Of a stretch of 28,113 nucleotides of DNA, positions 14,578 through 22,562 are shown piece after piece; within the stretch, counting starts at the first letter, position 1; the number at the start of each line of letters is the position of its first letter. The stretch is from contig CAMLNA010000047.1 of the NCBI GenBank assembly GCA_946481025.1, positions 1-28,113 on the forward strand. Direction: 5' to 3'. The notes under the pieces are model-generated. The model had not been told where the DNA came from, searched no databases, and saw only the letters and a list, made by a program, of their open reading frames with translations. Position numbers and translations under genes: made by a program. This DNA is from an uncultured Rivibacter sp. GTDB taxonomy: Bacteria; Pseudomonadota; Gammaproteobacteria; Burkholderiales; Burkholderiaceae.

Positions 14578-15627
14578 TTATGACGCTTCGGCGACAGAAT
14601 CGTGACAAGGCTCCGGTGCCCGGAGTTGCCGCCGGGTTGGCACCAGATAACCCAGGAACTCCTCACAAACGCTGTCCCAGTCGAACGTGAGTGCCCTGGC
14701 CCGCGCCCGCTCGCGCGCAATCTTCAGCGCCTTCAGCGAGGCCGACGCGAGGTCATGGTCGAGCACGCCTGCATCGCTCGCCCCCACCACGTCGAGCGGG
14801 CCGTCGACCGGAAATGCAGCCACGGGGGTGCCGCAGGCCATGGCTTCCAGCATGACGAGGCCGAAAGTCTCGGAATGGCTGGGGAAGGTGAAGACGTCGG
14901 CGGCGCTGTAGATGAACGGCAGCTCCGCGCGCGGCACGACGCCTCGCCACATCACCTGCGGGAATTTGCGCTGCAGCTCGGCCAGCAGCGGACCGACCCC
15001 GTACACCACTTTCGTGCCCGGCAGGTCCAGCTTCAGGAAGGCCTCTAGGTTCTTTTCGTAGGACACGCGCCCCACGTACAGGAACACCGGCCGCGGCAGG
15101 CCGAGGTCCGCACCGGGCACCGGCTGGAACAGGCTCAGGTCCACTCCGTGGGACCAGGCCCGCAGCCGCGAGAAGCGCTGCGCCTCCAGCTGACGGAGCA
15201 TGCCGTGCGTCGGCACCATCACACCCGACGACTTCGCATGGAAACGCCGGAACCATGCGTACCCCCACGACTCCGGAATGTGCAGCGCCTTCGACAGGAT
15301 GTACGGGAAGCGGGTGTGGAACGCGGTCGTGAAAGCCAGCCCCTGCTTCAGGCAGAAGCCGCGCGCCGCGCCGCCCAGCGGGCCTTCGGTGGCGATGTGG
15401 ATCGCATCGGGCGCAAAGGCGGCCAGGCGACGGGCGACTTCACGCCCGGGCCGCCAGGCCAGCTCGATCTCCCGGTAACCGGGGCAGGGGAAGCGGCGGA
15501 AGCCGGACGGCTCGATCACCTCCACCACGTGACCACGTTGCTCCAGGCCGCCGACCAGCTCGACCAGGGTGGTCACGACACCGTTGACCTGCGGCCTCCA
15601 GGCGTCGGTGACCAGCGCGATCTTCAT
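14578..15627 (-). CDS. GT4-type glycosyltransferase, diacylglycerol glycosyltransferase (Agt/SqdX-like)
   Basis: A 349-residue GT-B glycosyltransferase. The N-terminus MKIALVTDAWRPQVNGVVTTL is typical of the SqdX/Agt/mannosyltransferase group, and the C-terminal domain holds the donor-binding motif HSETFGLVMLEAMACGTPVAAF. Enzymes of this group add a sugar to diacylglycerol. Its ATG overlaps the stop codon of the PlcP-like gene in an ATGA (15627-15624), the same gene order described for phosphate-starvation lipid remodelling in alphaproteobacteria, where PlcP makes diacylglycerol and Agt glycosylates it. This context is the main argument for a lipid acceptor; the sugar cannot be read from sequence. 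A lipopolysaccharide or phosphatidylinositol-mannoside type acceptor is the alternative. Confidence 0.85.
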   Translation of the reverse strand: MKIALVTDAWRPQVNGVVTTLVELVGGLEQRGHVVEVIEPSGFRRFPCPGYREIELAWRPGREVARRLAAFAPDAIHIATEGPLGGAARGFCLKQGLAFTTAFHTRFPYILSKALHIPESWGYAWFRRFHAKSSGVMVPTHGMLRQLEAQRFSRLRAWSHGVDLSLFQPVPGADLGLPRPVFLYVGRVSYEKNLEAFLKLDLPGTKVVYGVGPLLAELQRKFPQVMWRGVVPRAELPFIYSAADVFTFPSHSETFGLVMLEAMACGTPVAAFPVDGPLDVVGASDAGVLDHDLASASLKALKIARERARARALTFDWDSVCEEFLGYLVPTRRQLRAPEPCHDSVAEAS

Positions 15628-16577
15628 CGGGAATGCTCCGCCATGGCCGCCAGGCGTTGCGGCGCCAGCTCCTCCTCGAGGCCGGCCTTGCGCCGCCGTG
15701 CGGCAGAGGCCCGGTCGCTCCAGTCGAGGATCTCCAGCCGGCCGTCGTGGTGTTCCACCAACGCGGTGAGGCTTTCGACCCAATCGCCGTCGTTGGCGTA
15801 CAGCACCCCGTCGATGTCCCGCAGTTCGGCATGGTGGATGTGGCCGCACACCACGCCCTGGACGCCGCGCTTGCGCGCCTCGCGCGCCACCGCCATCTCG
15901 AAGTCGCCGATGAAGCTCACGGCACGCTTGACCTTGAGCTTGAGGTACTTCGACAACGACCAGTACGGCAGCCCGATGCGGGCGCGCAGCGAGTTGAAGT
16001 GACGGTTGAGCTTGAGCGTGAACTCGTACAGCGAGTCGCCCACGTAGGCGAGCCACTTGGCGCACTGGATCACGCCGTCGAACAGGTCACCGTGCGTGAT
16101 CCACAGCTTGCGGCCGTCGGCCGTCTCATGGATCCAGTCCTCCGCCACCTCGATGCCGCCGAAGTTGTGGTCGAGGTACTTGCGAGCGAACTCGTCGTGG
16201 TTGCCCGGGATGAACACCACCCGCGTGCCCTTGCGGGCCTTGCGCAGGAGCTTCTGCACCACGTCGTTGTGAGCCTGCGGCCAGTACCAGCTGCGGCGCA
16301 GCTGCCAGCCGTCGATGATGTCGCCCACCAGGAAGAGATGCTCGCTCTCGACGCGCTTCAGGAAGTCGAGCAGCGCGTGAGCCTGGCAGCCCGGCGTGCC
16401 CAGGTGCACGTCGGAGATCCACACGCTGCGATAGCGCTGGCCTGCGGGCTCGGGCTTGTCGTCGGACGCCGCCTCGTCTGTGGCCGGCCAGGCCACCCCG
16501 GGAGCTTGCAGAGCCGCCGCGCCGTTGCCGGCCCAGCCGCTCCATGCCCTCTTCACGATCGAAGGTGTCCATCGCAT
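15624..16577 (-). CDS. plcP: Metallophosphoesterase, PlcP-like phospholipase C (annotated elsewhere as LpxH-like)
   Basis: A 317-residue calcineurin-type phosphoesterase. Metal ligands are visible in order: D56 and H58 (ISDVHLG), D86 (LVGDIIDG), N126-H127 (IPGNHDEF), H162 (THGDLFDG), H246 and H248 (CGHIHHAE). Segments SWYWPQAHNDVVQKLLRKARKG and ANDGDWVESLTALVEHHDG resemble PlcP, which hydrolyses phosphatidylethanolamine and related lipids to diacylglycerol in phosphate-starved rhizobia. Automatic pipelines often call this family UDP-2,3-diacylglucosamine diphosphatase; true LpxH is about 240 residues and would not normally sit with a glycosyltransferase and ppk. The first 45 residues are a variable Ala/Pro-rich extension, so the true start may be later. 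First gene of a four-gene minus-strand unit, 112 bases after polA, with a Pho-box-like site at 16624-16641. Confidence 0.82.
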   Translation of the reverse strand: MRWTPSIVKRAWSGWAGNGAAALQAPGVAWPATDEAASDDKPEPAGQRYRSVWISDVHLGTPGCQAHALLDFLKRVESEHLFLVGDIIDGWQLRRSWYWPQAHNDVVQKLLRKARKGTRVVFIPGNHDEFARKYLDHNFGGIEVAEDWIHETADGRKLWITHGDLFDGVIQCAKWLAYVGDSLYEFTLKLNRHFNSLRARIGLPYWSLSKYLKLKVKRAVSFIGDFEMAVAREARKRGVQGVVCGHIHHAELRDIDGVLYANDGDWVESLTALVEHHDGRLEILDWSDRASAARRRKAGLEEELAPQRLAAMAEHSR

Positions 16578-16603
16578 GGACCCGTATCGTTGCGCCGCAG
16601 CAT

Positions 16604-16617
16604 GACGCTGCAGCGTC
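16604..16617. repeat. 14-bp perfect palindrome upstream of plcP
   Basis: GACGCTGCAGCGTC is its own reverse complement. It lies between the Pho-box-like site and the plcP start, 27 bases before the ATG, where a repressor or activator site or a hairpin in the leader would be expected. Its binding partner is unknown. Confidence 0.5.
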
Positions 16618-16623
16618 CGGCGG

Positions 16624-16641
16624 ATGAAGCTTTGGTGACAT
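16624..16641 (-). promoter_or_regulatory. Pho-box-like site before plcP-GT-ppk-sixA
   Basis: Read on the minus strand: ATGTCACCAAAGCTTCAT, 12 of 18 matches to the E. coli Pho box CTGTCATAWAWCTGTCAY. The first half-site (TGTCA) is good and the second (TTCAT) is weaker, with the correct 11-base repeat. It lies 47 bases upstream of the plcP ATG. PhoB control of this unit is inferred from the site together with gene content. Confidence 0.45.
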
Positions 16642-16689
16642 GGGCGGCCGAACGTGCGCCGTCACGTCGGGTGGAGGATCACTCCGCGA

Positions 16690-19485
16690 TCAATGCGCCT
16701 CGTCCCAGTTCGGGCCGAATCCGATCTCGGCCACCAGCGGCACCTTCAGCTGCGCCACTGAGGCCATCACCCTGGGCACCTCGGTCCTGATCCAGTCGAT
16801 CTCGGCCTGCGGCACCTCGAACACCAGTTCGTCGTGCACCTGCATCACGATCAGGGCCTGCTTTCCGGCGGCGTCGAGTGCCTCCTGCACCGCGATCATG
16901 GCGAGCTTGATGAGGTCCGCGGCCGTGCCCTGCATGGGCGCGTTGATGGCCTGCCGCTCGGCGCCGCTGCGACGCGGGCCGTTGGGGCTGTTGATCTCGG
17001 GCAGATAGATGCGGCGGCCGAACAGCGTTTCGACGTAGCCCTTTTCCTTGGCCGCCAGGCGTGTTTCGTCCATGTAGCGCTTCACCCCGGCGAAGCGCGC
17101 GAAGTAGCGCTCGATGTAGTCGCGCGCCGCCTTGGTCTCGATGCCCAGGCTCGAGGCCAGTCCGAACGCGCCCATGCCGTAGATCAGGCCGAAGTTGATG
17201 GTCTTGGCGTAGCGCCGCTGCTCCGCGCTGACCTCGTCGGGCGGCGTGCCGAACACTTCGCTCGCGGTGGCGCGGTGCACGTCCATGCCCTCGCCGAAGG
17301 CACGCAGCAGGCCCGGATCCTCGGAGATGTGCGCCATGATGCGCAGCTCGATCTGCGAGTAGTCGGCCGACGCGATCACGCAGCCCGGCGGCGCAATGAA
17401 GGCCTCGCGAACGCGCCGCCCTTCCGGCGTGCGGATCGGGATGTTCTGCAGGTTGGGGTCGTTGCTCGAGAGGCGCCCCGTCACCGCCACCGCCTGGCCG
17501 TAGCTGGTGTGCACACGCCCCGTACCGGGGTTCACCATCAGCGGCAGCTTGTCCGTGTAGGTGCCCTTGAGCTTCGACAGGCTGCGGTGTTCGAGGATCT
17601 TGGCCGGCAGCGGGAAGTCCGCCGCGAGCTTCTCGAGCACCTCTTCATCGGTGGACGGCGTACCGCTCGCGGTCTTCTTGACCACCGGCAGCTGCAGCTT
17701 GCCGAACAGGATCTCGCCGATCTGCTTCGGGCTGCCCAGGTTGAAGGGCTGGCCCGCCAGCTCGTGCGCCTCGCGCTCGAGCGCCATCATCCGCTGCGCC
17801 AGCTCCTGGCTCTGCCGCTGCAGCAGCGCGGCATCGATCAGCACGCCGTTGCGTTCGATGCGCAGCAAGCGCTCGGAGATCGGCATCTCGATCTGCTCGT
17901 ACACGTGGCGCAGGCCCGGCTCGGCCTCCAGCTGGGGCCAGAGGGCGCGGTGCACGTCCAGCGTCATGTCGCTGTCTTCGCCCGAATATTGGGTGGCGCA
18001 CTCCACCGTCACCTGTGCGAACGGGATCTGGTTGACGCCCTTGCCGCACACCTCTTCATAGCTCAGGCCGCTGCGGCCCACGTGCCGTTGCGCCAGGCTC
18101 TCGAGGCCGTGCGGCTTGTGGGCCTCCAGCACGTAGCTCTGCAGCATGGTGTCGTGCCTGTAGCCTCGGACCGTGATGCCGTGGTTGGCGAACACATGCG
18201 CGTCGTACTTGATGTGCTGACCCACCTTGTGGCGCGCGGCGTCTTCGAGCCAGGGCTTGAGCTGGGCCAGCACGTCGTCGAGCGGCAGCTGCGCCGGCGC
18301 ATCGGGGTAGCTGTGCGCGAGCGGGATGTAGCACCCGGTACCGGTCTGCGTGCTGAACGAAAGCCCCACGATGCGGGCACGCATCGGGTCGAGCGAATCG
18401 GTCTCGGTGTCCAGCGCCACCAGCTCCGCCGCCTGCAGCTTGGCGAGCCAGGCATCGAACGCTTCCTGCGTGAGCACCGTGTCGTAGTGCTTGTTCGCGA
18501 TCGCCGGCGGCACGTGGGTGGGCGCATCGTCGAAGAGCGACTCCTGGGCCGGACGGTTCGGCGCCGGCGCTGCGGCCGCCGAGGCCTGCGGGGAAGCGCC
18601 TCCCAGCGCATCCTCCATCTCCTTCTTCCAGGTGCGAAAGCCGTACTGCGCGTAGAAGTCCAGCAGCGCCGGACGGTCGGCCTCCCGCCAACCCAGGTCG
18701 TCGAGCTTGGGAAAACCCGGGATGTGCTCGGCCATGTCGCAGTCGGACTTGATGGTCACCAGCTTGCGCGCAGTGGGCAGCCAGTCGAGCGCGCGGCGCA
18801 GGTTCTCGCCGACTGCACCCTTCACGCCGGCGGCCGCGGCCATCACGCCCTCGAGCGAGCCGTGTTCGGCGAGCAGCTTCACTGCCGTCTTGGGACCGAC
18901 CTTGTCGACCCCCGGCACGTTGTCGACCGCATCGCCCACCAGCGTGAGGTAGTCGACGATGCGCTCGGGCGGGACGCCGAACTTCTCGTTCACGCCGTTG
19001 ATGTCGAGCGACTCGTTGCTCATCGTGTTGATGAGCACCACCCGCTCGTTCACCAGCTGCGCCATGTCCTTGTCGCCGGTGGAGATGATGACGCGCTGCC
19101 CGCCGGCCGAGGCCAGGCACGCCAGCGTGCCGATCACGTCGTCCGCCTCGATGCCCGGCACCTCGAGCACCGGCCAACCGAGCAGGCGCACCACCTTGTG
19201 GATCGGCTCGATCTGCTGCGCCAGCGCCTCGGGCATGGGCGCCCGATTCGCCTTGTACTCGGGATACCACTCGTCGCGGAAGGTCTTGCCCTTGGCGTCG
19301 AACACGCAGGCCGCATGCTGGGCCGGAAACTGCTCGCGCAACTTGCGCAGCATGTTGATGATTCCGTAGATGGCGCCGGTGGGCTCGTTGGCCGCGTTGC
19401 GCAGGTCGGGCATCGCGTGGAAGGCCCGGTACAGGTAGCTGGAACCATCCACCAGCAGTAGGGTCGATTCAGCAGGGGTATTCAT
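16690..19485 (-). CDS. polA: DNA polymerase I
   Basis: A 931-residue repair and Okazaki-processing polymerase. The 5'-3' exonuclease domain occupies about 1-300 (LLLVDGSSYLYRAFHAM, then the VDYLTLVGDAVDNVPGVDKVGPKTA helix-hairpin-helix). The 3'-5' exonuclease domain (about 330-520) has VALDTETDSLDPMRARIVG with the DxE pair at about 359-361, so proofreading is probably active. In the polymerase domain, motif A (ASADYSQIELRIMAHIS) is at about 706, motif B (RRYAKTINFGLIYGMGAFG) at about 757-775 and motif C (MQVHDELVFEVP) at about 882. Length and domains are normal. The start is 7 bases from a CACAAT -10-like element, so the mRNA may be leaderless. Divergent from the DUF2782 gene. Confidence 0.97.
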   Translation of the reverse strand: MNTPAESTLLLVDGSSYLYRAFHAMPDLRNAANEPTGAIYGIINMLRKLREQFPAQHAACVFDAKGKTFRDEWYPEYKANRAPMPEALAQQIEPIHKVVRLLGWPVLEVPGIEADDVIGTLACLASAGGQRVIISTGDKDMAQLVNERVVLINTMSNESLDINGVNEKFGVPPERIVDYLTLVGDAVDNVPGVDKVGPKTAVKLLAEHGSLEGVMAAAAGVKGAVGENLRRALDWLPTARKLVTIKSDCDMAEHIPGFPKLDDLGWREADRPALLDFYAQYGFRTWKKEMEDALGGASPQASAAAAPAPNRPAQESLFDDAPTHVPPAIANKHYDTVLTQEAFDAWLAKLQAAELVALDTETDSLDPMRARIVGLSFSTQTGTGCYIPLAHSYPDAPAQLPLDDVLAQLKPWLEDAARHKVGQHIKYDAHVFANHGITVRGYRHDTMLQSYVLEAHKPHGLESLAQRHVGRSGLSYEEVCGKGVNQIPFAQVTVECATQYSGEDSDMTLDVHRALWPQLEAEPGLRHVYEQIEMPISERLLRIERNGVLIDAALLQRQSQELAQRMMALEREAHELAGQPFNLGSPKQIGEILFGKLQLPVVKKTASGTPSTDEEVLEKLAADFPLPAKILEHRSLSKLKGTYTDKLPLMVNPGTGRVHTSYGQAVAVTGRLSSNDPNLQNIPIRTPEGRRVREAFIAPPGCVIASADYSQIELRIMAHISEDPGLLRAFGEGMDVHRATASEVFGTPPDEVSAEQRRYAKTINFGLIYGMGAFGLASSLGIETKAARDYIERYFARFAGVKRYMDETRLAAKEKGYVETLFGRRIYLPEINSPNGPRRSGAERQAINAPMQGTAADLIKLAMIAVQEALDAAGKQALIVMQVHDELVFEVPQAEIDWIRTEVPRVMASVAQLKVPLVAEIGFGPNWDEAH

Positions 19486-19492
19486 CCGCCGG

Positions 19493-19528
19493 ATTGTGCC
19501 CGGCGGGGTGCAAGCCCGCGCCTACAAT
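19493..19528. promoter_or_regulatory. Back-to-back -10 elements for polA and the DUF2782 gene
   Basis: TACAAT (19523-19528) ends 6 bases before the DUF2782 ATG, and CACAAT on the minus strand (19498-19493) ends 7 bases before the polA ATG. They form a GATTGT/ACAATC inverted repeat. If both are real -10 elements, each transcript would begin at or beside its start codon. No good -35 is visible for either. Confidence 0.4.
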
Positions 19529-19534
19529 CGTTCC

Positions 19535-19864
19535 ATGAGCCCACGCACTTTCGCCCTTCAGATCGGCGGCCTGGCTTTGGCCGGGGCTGCGGCGCTGCTG
19601 CCTGCCCAGGCCCAGCAGCCTGCGGCAGCAAGCCCCACGACGCTGCCCAACGAGCCCGCCGTGCAACACAGCAAGATCGAGGACGAAGGCTCGCGGGTCG
19701 AGGAGCTCAAGATCCGCGGCGAGGTGCGGCGCATCACCGTCACGCCCAAGGTCGGCACCACGGTTCCCTACGAAGTGCTACCCGCCGAAGGCTCGCGCGA
19801 CCTGAGCCAGAGCGGCAGCCGCGGCGTGGCCGGCCAGCGCGTCTGGCACATCCTCACGTTCTAG
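19535..19864 (+). CDS. DUF2782-family exported small protein
   Basis: A 109-residue protein with an N-terminal signal peptide (about 1-27, hydrophobic IGGLALAGAAALLPAQAQ, cleavage near AQA-Q). The mature part carries the DUF2782 core, EELKIRGEVRRITVTPKVGTTVPYEVLP. The family is small, periplasmic or membrane-associated, of unknown function, and is regularly found between polA and thrB in beta- and gammaproteobacteria, which agrees with the position here. thrB starts 12 bases after the stop, suggesting one transcript. The -10-like TACAAT lies 6 bases before the ATG and no ribosome binding site is seen, so the message may be leaderless. Confidence 0.88.
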   Translation: MSPRTFALQIGGLALAGAAALLPAQAQQPAAASPTTLPNEPAVQHSKIEDEGSRVEELKIRGEVRRITVTPKVGTTVPYEVLPAEGSRDLSQSGSRGVAGQRVWHILTF

Positions 19865-19876
19865 GCCGCCGGCACC

Positions 19877-20839
19877 ATGGCGGTCTTTACCGAAGTCGGC
19901 TTCGACGAAGCCGCCGAGCTGATGACGAGCCTGCAACTCGGGCGCCTGCTCGAGTTCAAGGGCATCACCTCGGGCATCGAGAACACCAACTACTTCGCCA
20001 CCACCGAACGCGGCGCCTACGTGCTCACGCTGTTCGAGCGGCTCACCCACGAGCAGCTGCCGTTCTACCTGCACCTGATGAAACACCTGGCGCAGCGTGG
20101 CATCCCCGTGCCCGAGCCGCAGGCCGACGGCACGGGCGAGATCCTGCTCACGCTCAAGGGCAAGCCGGCCGCCGTGGTGGACAAGCTGCGCGGCGGCCAT
20201 CAGCTTGCGCCGGCCGTCGAGCATTGCGAGCAGGTGGGCGCCATGCTGGCGCGCATGCATGAGGCGGGCCGCGATTTCCCCCGCGAGCAGCCCAACCTGC
20301 GCAGCCTGGCGTGGTGGCAGGAAACGGTGCCCGTGGTCGTGCCCTATCTCGACGCGGCACAGCGGCAGCTCATCGAAGAGGAGCTCGCCTTCCAGCAGGC
20401 GTTGGCCGGCACGGCCGCCTACAAGGCGCTGCCCCGCGGTCCCATCCATGCAGACCTGTTCCGCGACAACGTGATGTTCGAAGGCCATGCGCTCACCGGC
20501 TTCTTCGACTTCTACTTCGCGGGCTGCGACACCTTCCTGTTCGACATCGCGGTGTGCCTGAACGACTGGTGCATCGACATCGACACCGGCCGCCTCGACG
20601 AAGAACGCGCCAATGCCTTCGTGGCTGCCTATGACGGCGAGCGCACTTTGAGTGGCGGCGAGCTGCGGCTGCTGCCGGCGCTGCTGCGCGCCGGTGCCCT
20701 GCGGTTCTGGATCTCGCGGCTGTGGGACTTCCACCTGCCGCGCGAAGCCTCGATGCTCAAGCCGCACGACCCCACGCACTTCGAGCGGGTGCTGCGCGAG
20801 CGCGTCAACACCCCGTGGCACTACCTGCGCACCGAATGA
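19877..20839 (+). CDS. thrB: Homoserine kinase (ThrB, APH-fold type)
   Basis: A 320-residue kinase that phosphorylates L-homoserine in threonine biosynthesis. It is of the aminoglycoside-phosphotransferase-like type found in beta- and many alphaproteobacteria, not the GHMP type of E. coli. The N-terminal motif [17 protein letters not shown] forms the nucleotide loop; the catalytic block [11 protein letters not shown] gives H191, D193 and N198; the metal-binding DFYFAGCD follows at 211-218. Length is normal. The stop codon overlaps the start of the next gene by ATGA (20836-20839), so coupling to the BPSS1780-family protein is expected. Confidence 0.95.
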   Translation: MAVFTEVGFDEAAELMTSLQLGRLLEFKGITSGIENTNYFATTERGAYVLTLFERLTHEQLPFYLHLMKHLAQRGIPVPEPQADGTGEILLTLKGKPAAVVDKLRGGHQLAPAVEHCEQVGAMLARMHEAGRDFPREQPNLRSLAWWQETVPVVVPYLDAAQRQLIEEELAFQQALAGTAAYKALPRGPIHADLFRDNVMFEGHALTGFFDFYFAGCDTFLFDIAVCLNDWCIDIDTGRLDEERANAFVAAYDGERTLSGGELRLLPALLRAGALRFWISRLWDFHLPREASMLKPHDPTHFERVLRERVNTPWHYLRTE

Positions 20840-21723
20840 AGCTCAAGCACGCGGGCTTTCGTGAAGGCGTGCTGTGGGTGCGCAGCGGCTTCCGGGTGTT
20901 CTTCCGCTACCCGCTGGCCTTCACGGGGCTCTACATGATGTGCACCTTCGCCGCCCTGCTGGCGGTGTCGGTGCTTCCGCTGGTGGGCGTCCTGGTCCTT
21001 CTCGCGGCCTTGCCCCTGCTCGGGCTGGGCTTCATGGTGGGCGCCGAGCGCGCGCTGCAGGGTCGCCCTCCGCTGCCCGACGTGTTCCTGGAGCCCCTGC
21101 GCGCCGACCGGGGGCACCGCGCGACCCTGCTCAAGTTCTGCGCACTGCATGCGGCGGCGATGGCGGCAGCGGCGTTCCTGGGCGCCTCCCTCGTCGACGC
21201 ATTCGACGGCGAACGTGTCGACCAGTGGCGAGAGGGGTTCATGCGCCAAGTGCAGGGTGCCTCCACCGGCGACGAAACCCCTCAGCCGGCCGGCCCCGCG
21301 GCGAGCGCTGCCGAGCCGCCGGCCCTGCCCCCGCCCATGCCTGCAAGCCTGCTGCTGCCCATCGGCTTGCTGGTGGTGCTGTCGCTGGCCTTCTGGCACG
21401 TGCCGGCGTTGATCCACTGGGGCCGTCTTCCACTGGCCAAGGCTCTCTTCTTCAGCGCCGTGGCCGCCTGGCGCAACTTCGGGGCGTTCGTGGGCTATGG
21501 GCTGGCCTGGGGCTTCATCTCGGCAAGCTTCAGCTTCCTCACGCAGGCCCTGTTCGGCCTGTTCGGCCAGCCGCAACTCGTGCCGCTGGCAGTCATGCCC
21601 GCAGCGCTGATGTTCTCCACCGTCTTCTACGCCTCGCTGTACTTCACCTTCATCGACAGTTTCAGCCCGCCTTCCGAGGCAGCCGAGGAGAGCCCCGATG
21701 AGCCAGCAGGCCCACCGACTTGA
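20836..21723 (+). CDS. BPSS1780-family membrane protein
   Basis: A 295-residue inner-membrane protein with an N-terminal basic helix ([18 protein letters not shown]) and about six hydrophobic segments: about 27-50, 52-68, 100-118, 174-192, 205-245 and 250-280. A long Pro/Ala-rich linker (about 148-175) joins two membrane halves. The family is widespread in Burkholderiales directly after thrB and has no established function. Its start codon overlaps the thrB stop; its own end overlaps the next gene by 26 bases, so all are likely one operon. Confidence 0.85.
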   Translation: MKLKHAGFREGVLWVRSGFRVFFRYPLAFTGLYMMCTFAALLAVSVLPLVGVLVLLAALPLLGLGFMVGAERALQGRPPLPDVFLEPLRADRGHRATLLKFCALHAAAMAAAAFLGASLVDAFDGERVDQWREGFMRQVQGASTGDETPQPAGPAASAAEPPALPPPMPASLLLPIGLLVVLSLAFWHVPALIHWGRLPLAKALFFSAVAAWRNFGAFVGYGLAWGFISASFSFLTQALFGLFGQPQLVPLAVMPAALMFSTVFYASLYFTFIDSFSPPSEAAEESPDEPAGPPT

Positions 21724-22447
21724 AGGACTGAGCGACCCGGAAGTGCTGTGGACGCGGCGGCGCGACGTCCTCGGCGCCGCCGCGGCGTTTGCCGCGGCGG
21801 GCGGCGTGGCGGCCGTGCAGGCCCAGGGCCTGTCCAACATCGTGCAGATCACCGGCGACGTGCTCGGCAACGGCCAGCGCCTGCGCCGCGAAGACAGCAT
21901 CCAGAGCGGCGATACGGTCGAGACGGGCCCCGGCGCGAGCCTGGTGTTCGTGATCGGCGCGGCGGCGTTCCACCTGCGGCAGAACACCCGCCTTCGCGTC
22001 GAGCGCGGCCGCTCTCTCAACTTCGTGTCGCTGCTGCGGCTGCTGACCGGCGGCGTGGTCTCGGCCTGGGGCCGCGGCGGCCAGCGGCTGGTGAGCACGC
22101 CCAGCCTCACCGCGGGCATACGCGGCACCGGCGTGTACACCGAGGTGCGGCCCGACGGCCGCAGCTACTTCTGCAACTGCTACGGCACCGTGGCGCTCGA
22201 AACACGCGGCGAAAGCGTGCTGTCGCAGGCCGACTACCACCAGGCCTTCTGGGGCGAGGTCGAGCCCAGGGGCGGCCGTCTCATCACGCCCGCGGCGGCC
22301 TTGAACCACACCGACGAGGAACTGGAATTCCTCGCGCGGCTGGTGGGGGAACGCGCACGCTGGGAGGTGCTCGGCCGCAAGGGTGTGAAGGACGGCCGAG
22401 GCTACATGGACGAGCGCCCGGCCGGCGCCCACCCCGCGGCGCGCTGA
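21698..22447 (+). CDS. FecR-domain exported protein with Tat-like signal
   Basis: A 249-residue protein. A twin-arginine-like motif (TRRRDVLGAAA, about 19-29) precedes a hydrophobic stretch ending in AVQAQG, so Tat export is likely. The FecR domain covers about 46-155: DSIQSGDTVETGPGASLVFVIG, then VVSAWGRGGQRLVSTPSLTAGIRGTGVYTEV. A CNC cysteine pair (about residues 160-162) follows in SYFCNCYGTVALETRG; it could bind a cofactor or form a disulfide. Classical FecR proteins sit in the inner membrane and regulate a sigma factor; no sigma factor or TonB receptor is near, so this is probably a stand-alone FecR-domain protein. GAGGAG (21685-21690) lies 7 bases before the ATG. Confidence 0.82.
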   Translation: MSQQAHRLEGLSDPEVLWTRRRDVLGAAAAFAAAGGVAAVQAQGLSNIVQITGDVLGNGQRLRREDSIQSGDTVETGPGASLVFVIGAAAFHLRQNTRLRVERGRSLNFVSLLRLLTGGVVSAWGRGGQRLVSTPSLTAGIRGTGVYTEVRPDGRSYFCNCYGTVALETRGESVLSQADYHQAFWGEVEPRGGRLITPAAALNHTDEELEFLARLVGERARWEVLGRKGVKDGRGYMDERPAGAHPAAR

Positions 22448-22457
22448 CGGCATGCCC

Positions 22458-22494
22458 GCCGGCCCGCCGGCCCCCCAAAGCAAAAAGGGCCGGC
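22458..22494. repeat. GCCGGCCC tandem repeat with complementary arm
   Basis: GCCGGCCC occurs twice in tandem (22458-22465 and 22466-22473) and its complement GGGCCGGC lies at 22487-22494. Either copy can form an eight-base-pair hairpin. On the minus strand the arm is followed by TTTTT inside the loop. It is probably part of the terminator region between the FecR gene and the convergent phoX. Confidence 0.5.
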
Positions 22495-22511
22495 AACCGC
22501 CAGCCCGCAGA

Positions 22512-22533
22512 AGGCAGGGCTGCACCCCTGCCT
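22512..22533. terminator. Hairpin between fecR-like and phoX genes
   Basis: AGGCAGGG (22512-22519) and CCCTGCCT (22526-22533) form a perfect eight-base-pair stem with a CTGCAC loop, between two convergent stop codons (22447 and 22563). No T run is adjacent. Function as a bidirectional terminator is inferred from position. Confidence 0.55.
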
Positions 22534-22562
22534 GACCACTCGTCGTTCTGGTTGTTGTTGTC

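Noticed and set aside
12205..14583. 792-codon open frame on the plus strand opposite ppk
   Set aside because: The sense strand carries all Ppk motifs. The antisense product is rich in His/Gln/Arg/Gly, typical of shadow frames.
16834..19461. 875-codon open frame on the plus strand opposite polA
   Set aside because: It is the complement of a complete, motif-verified polA gene. High GC and codon bias keep antisense frames open; no domain or ribosome binding site supports it.
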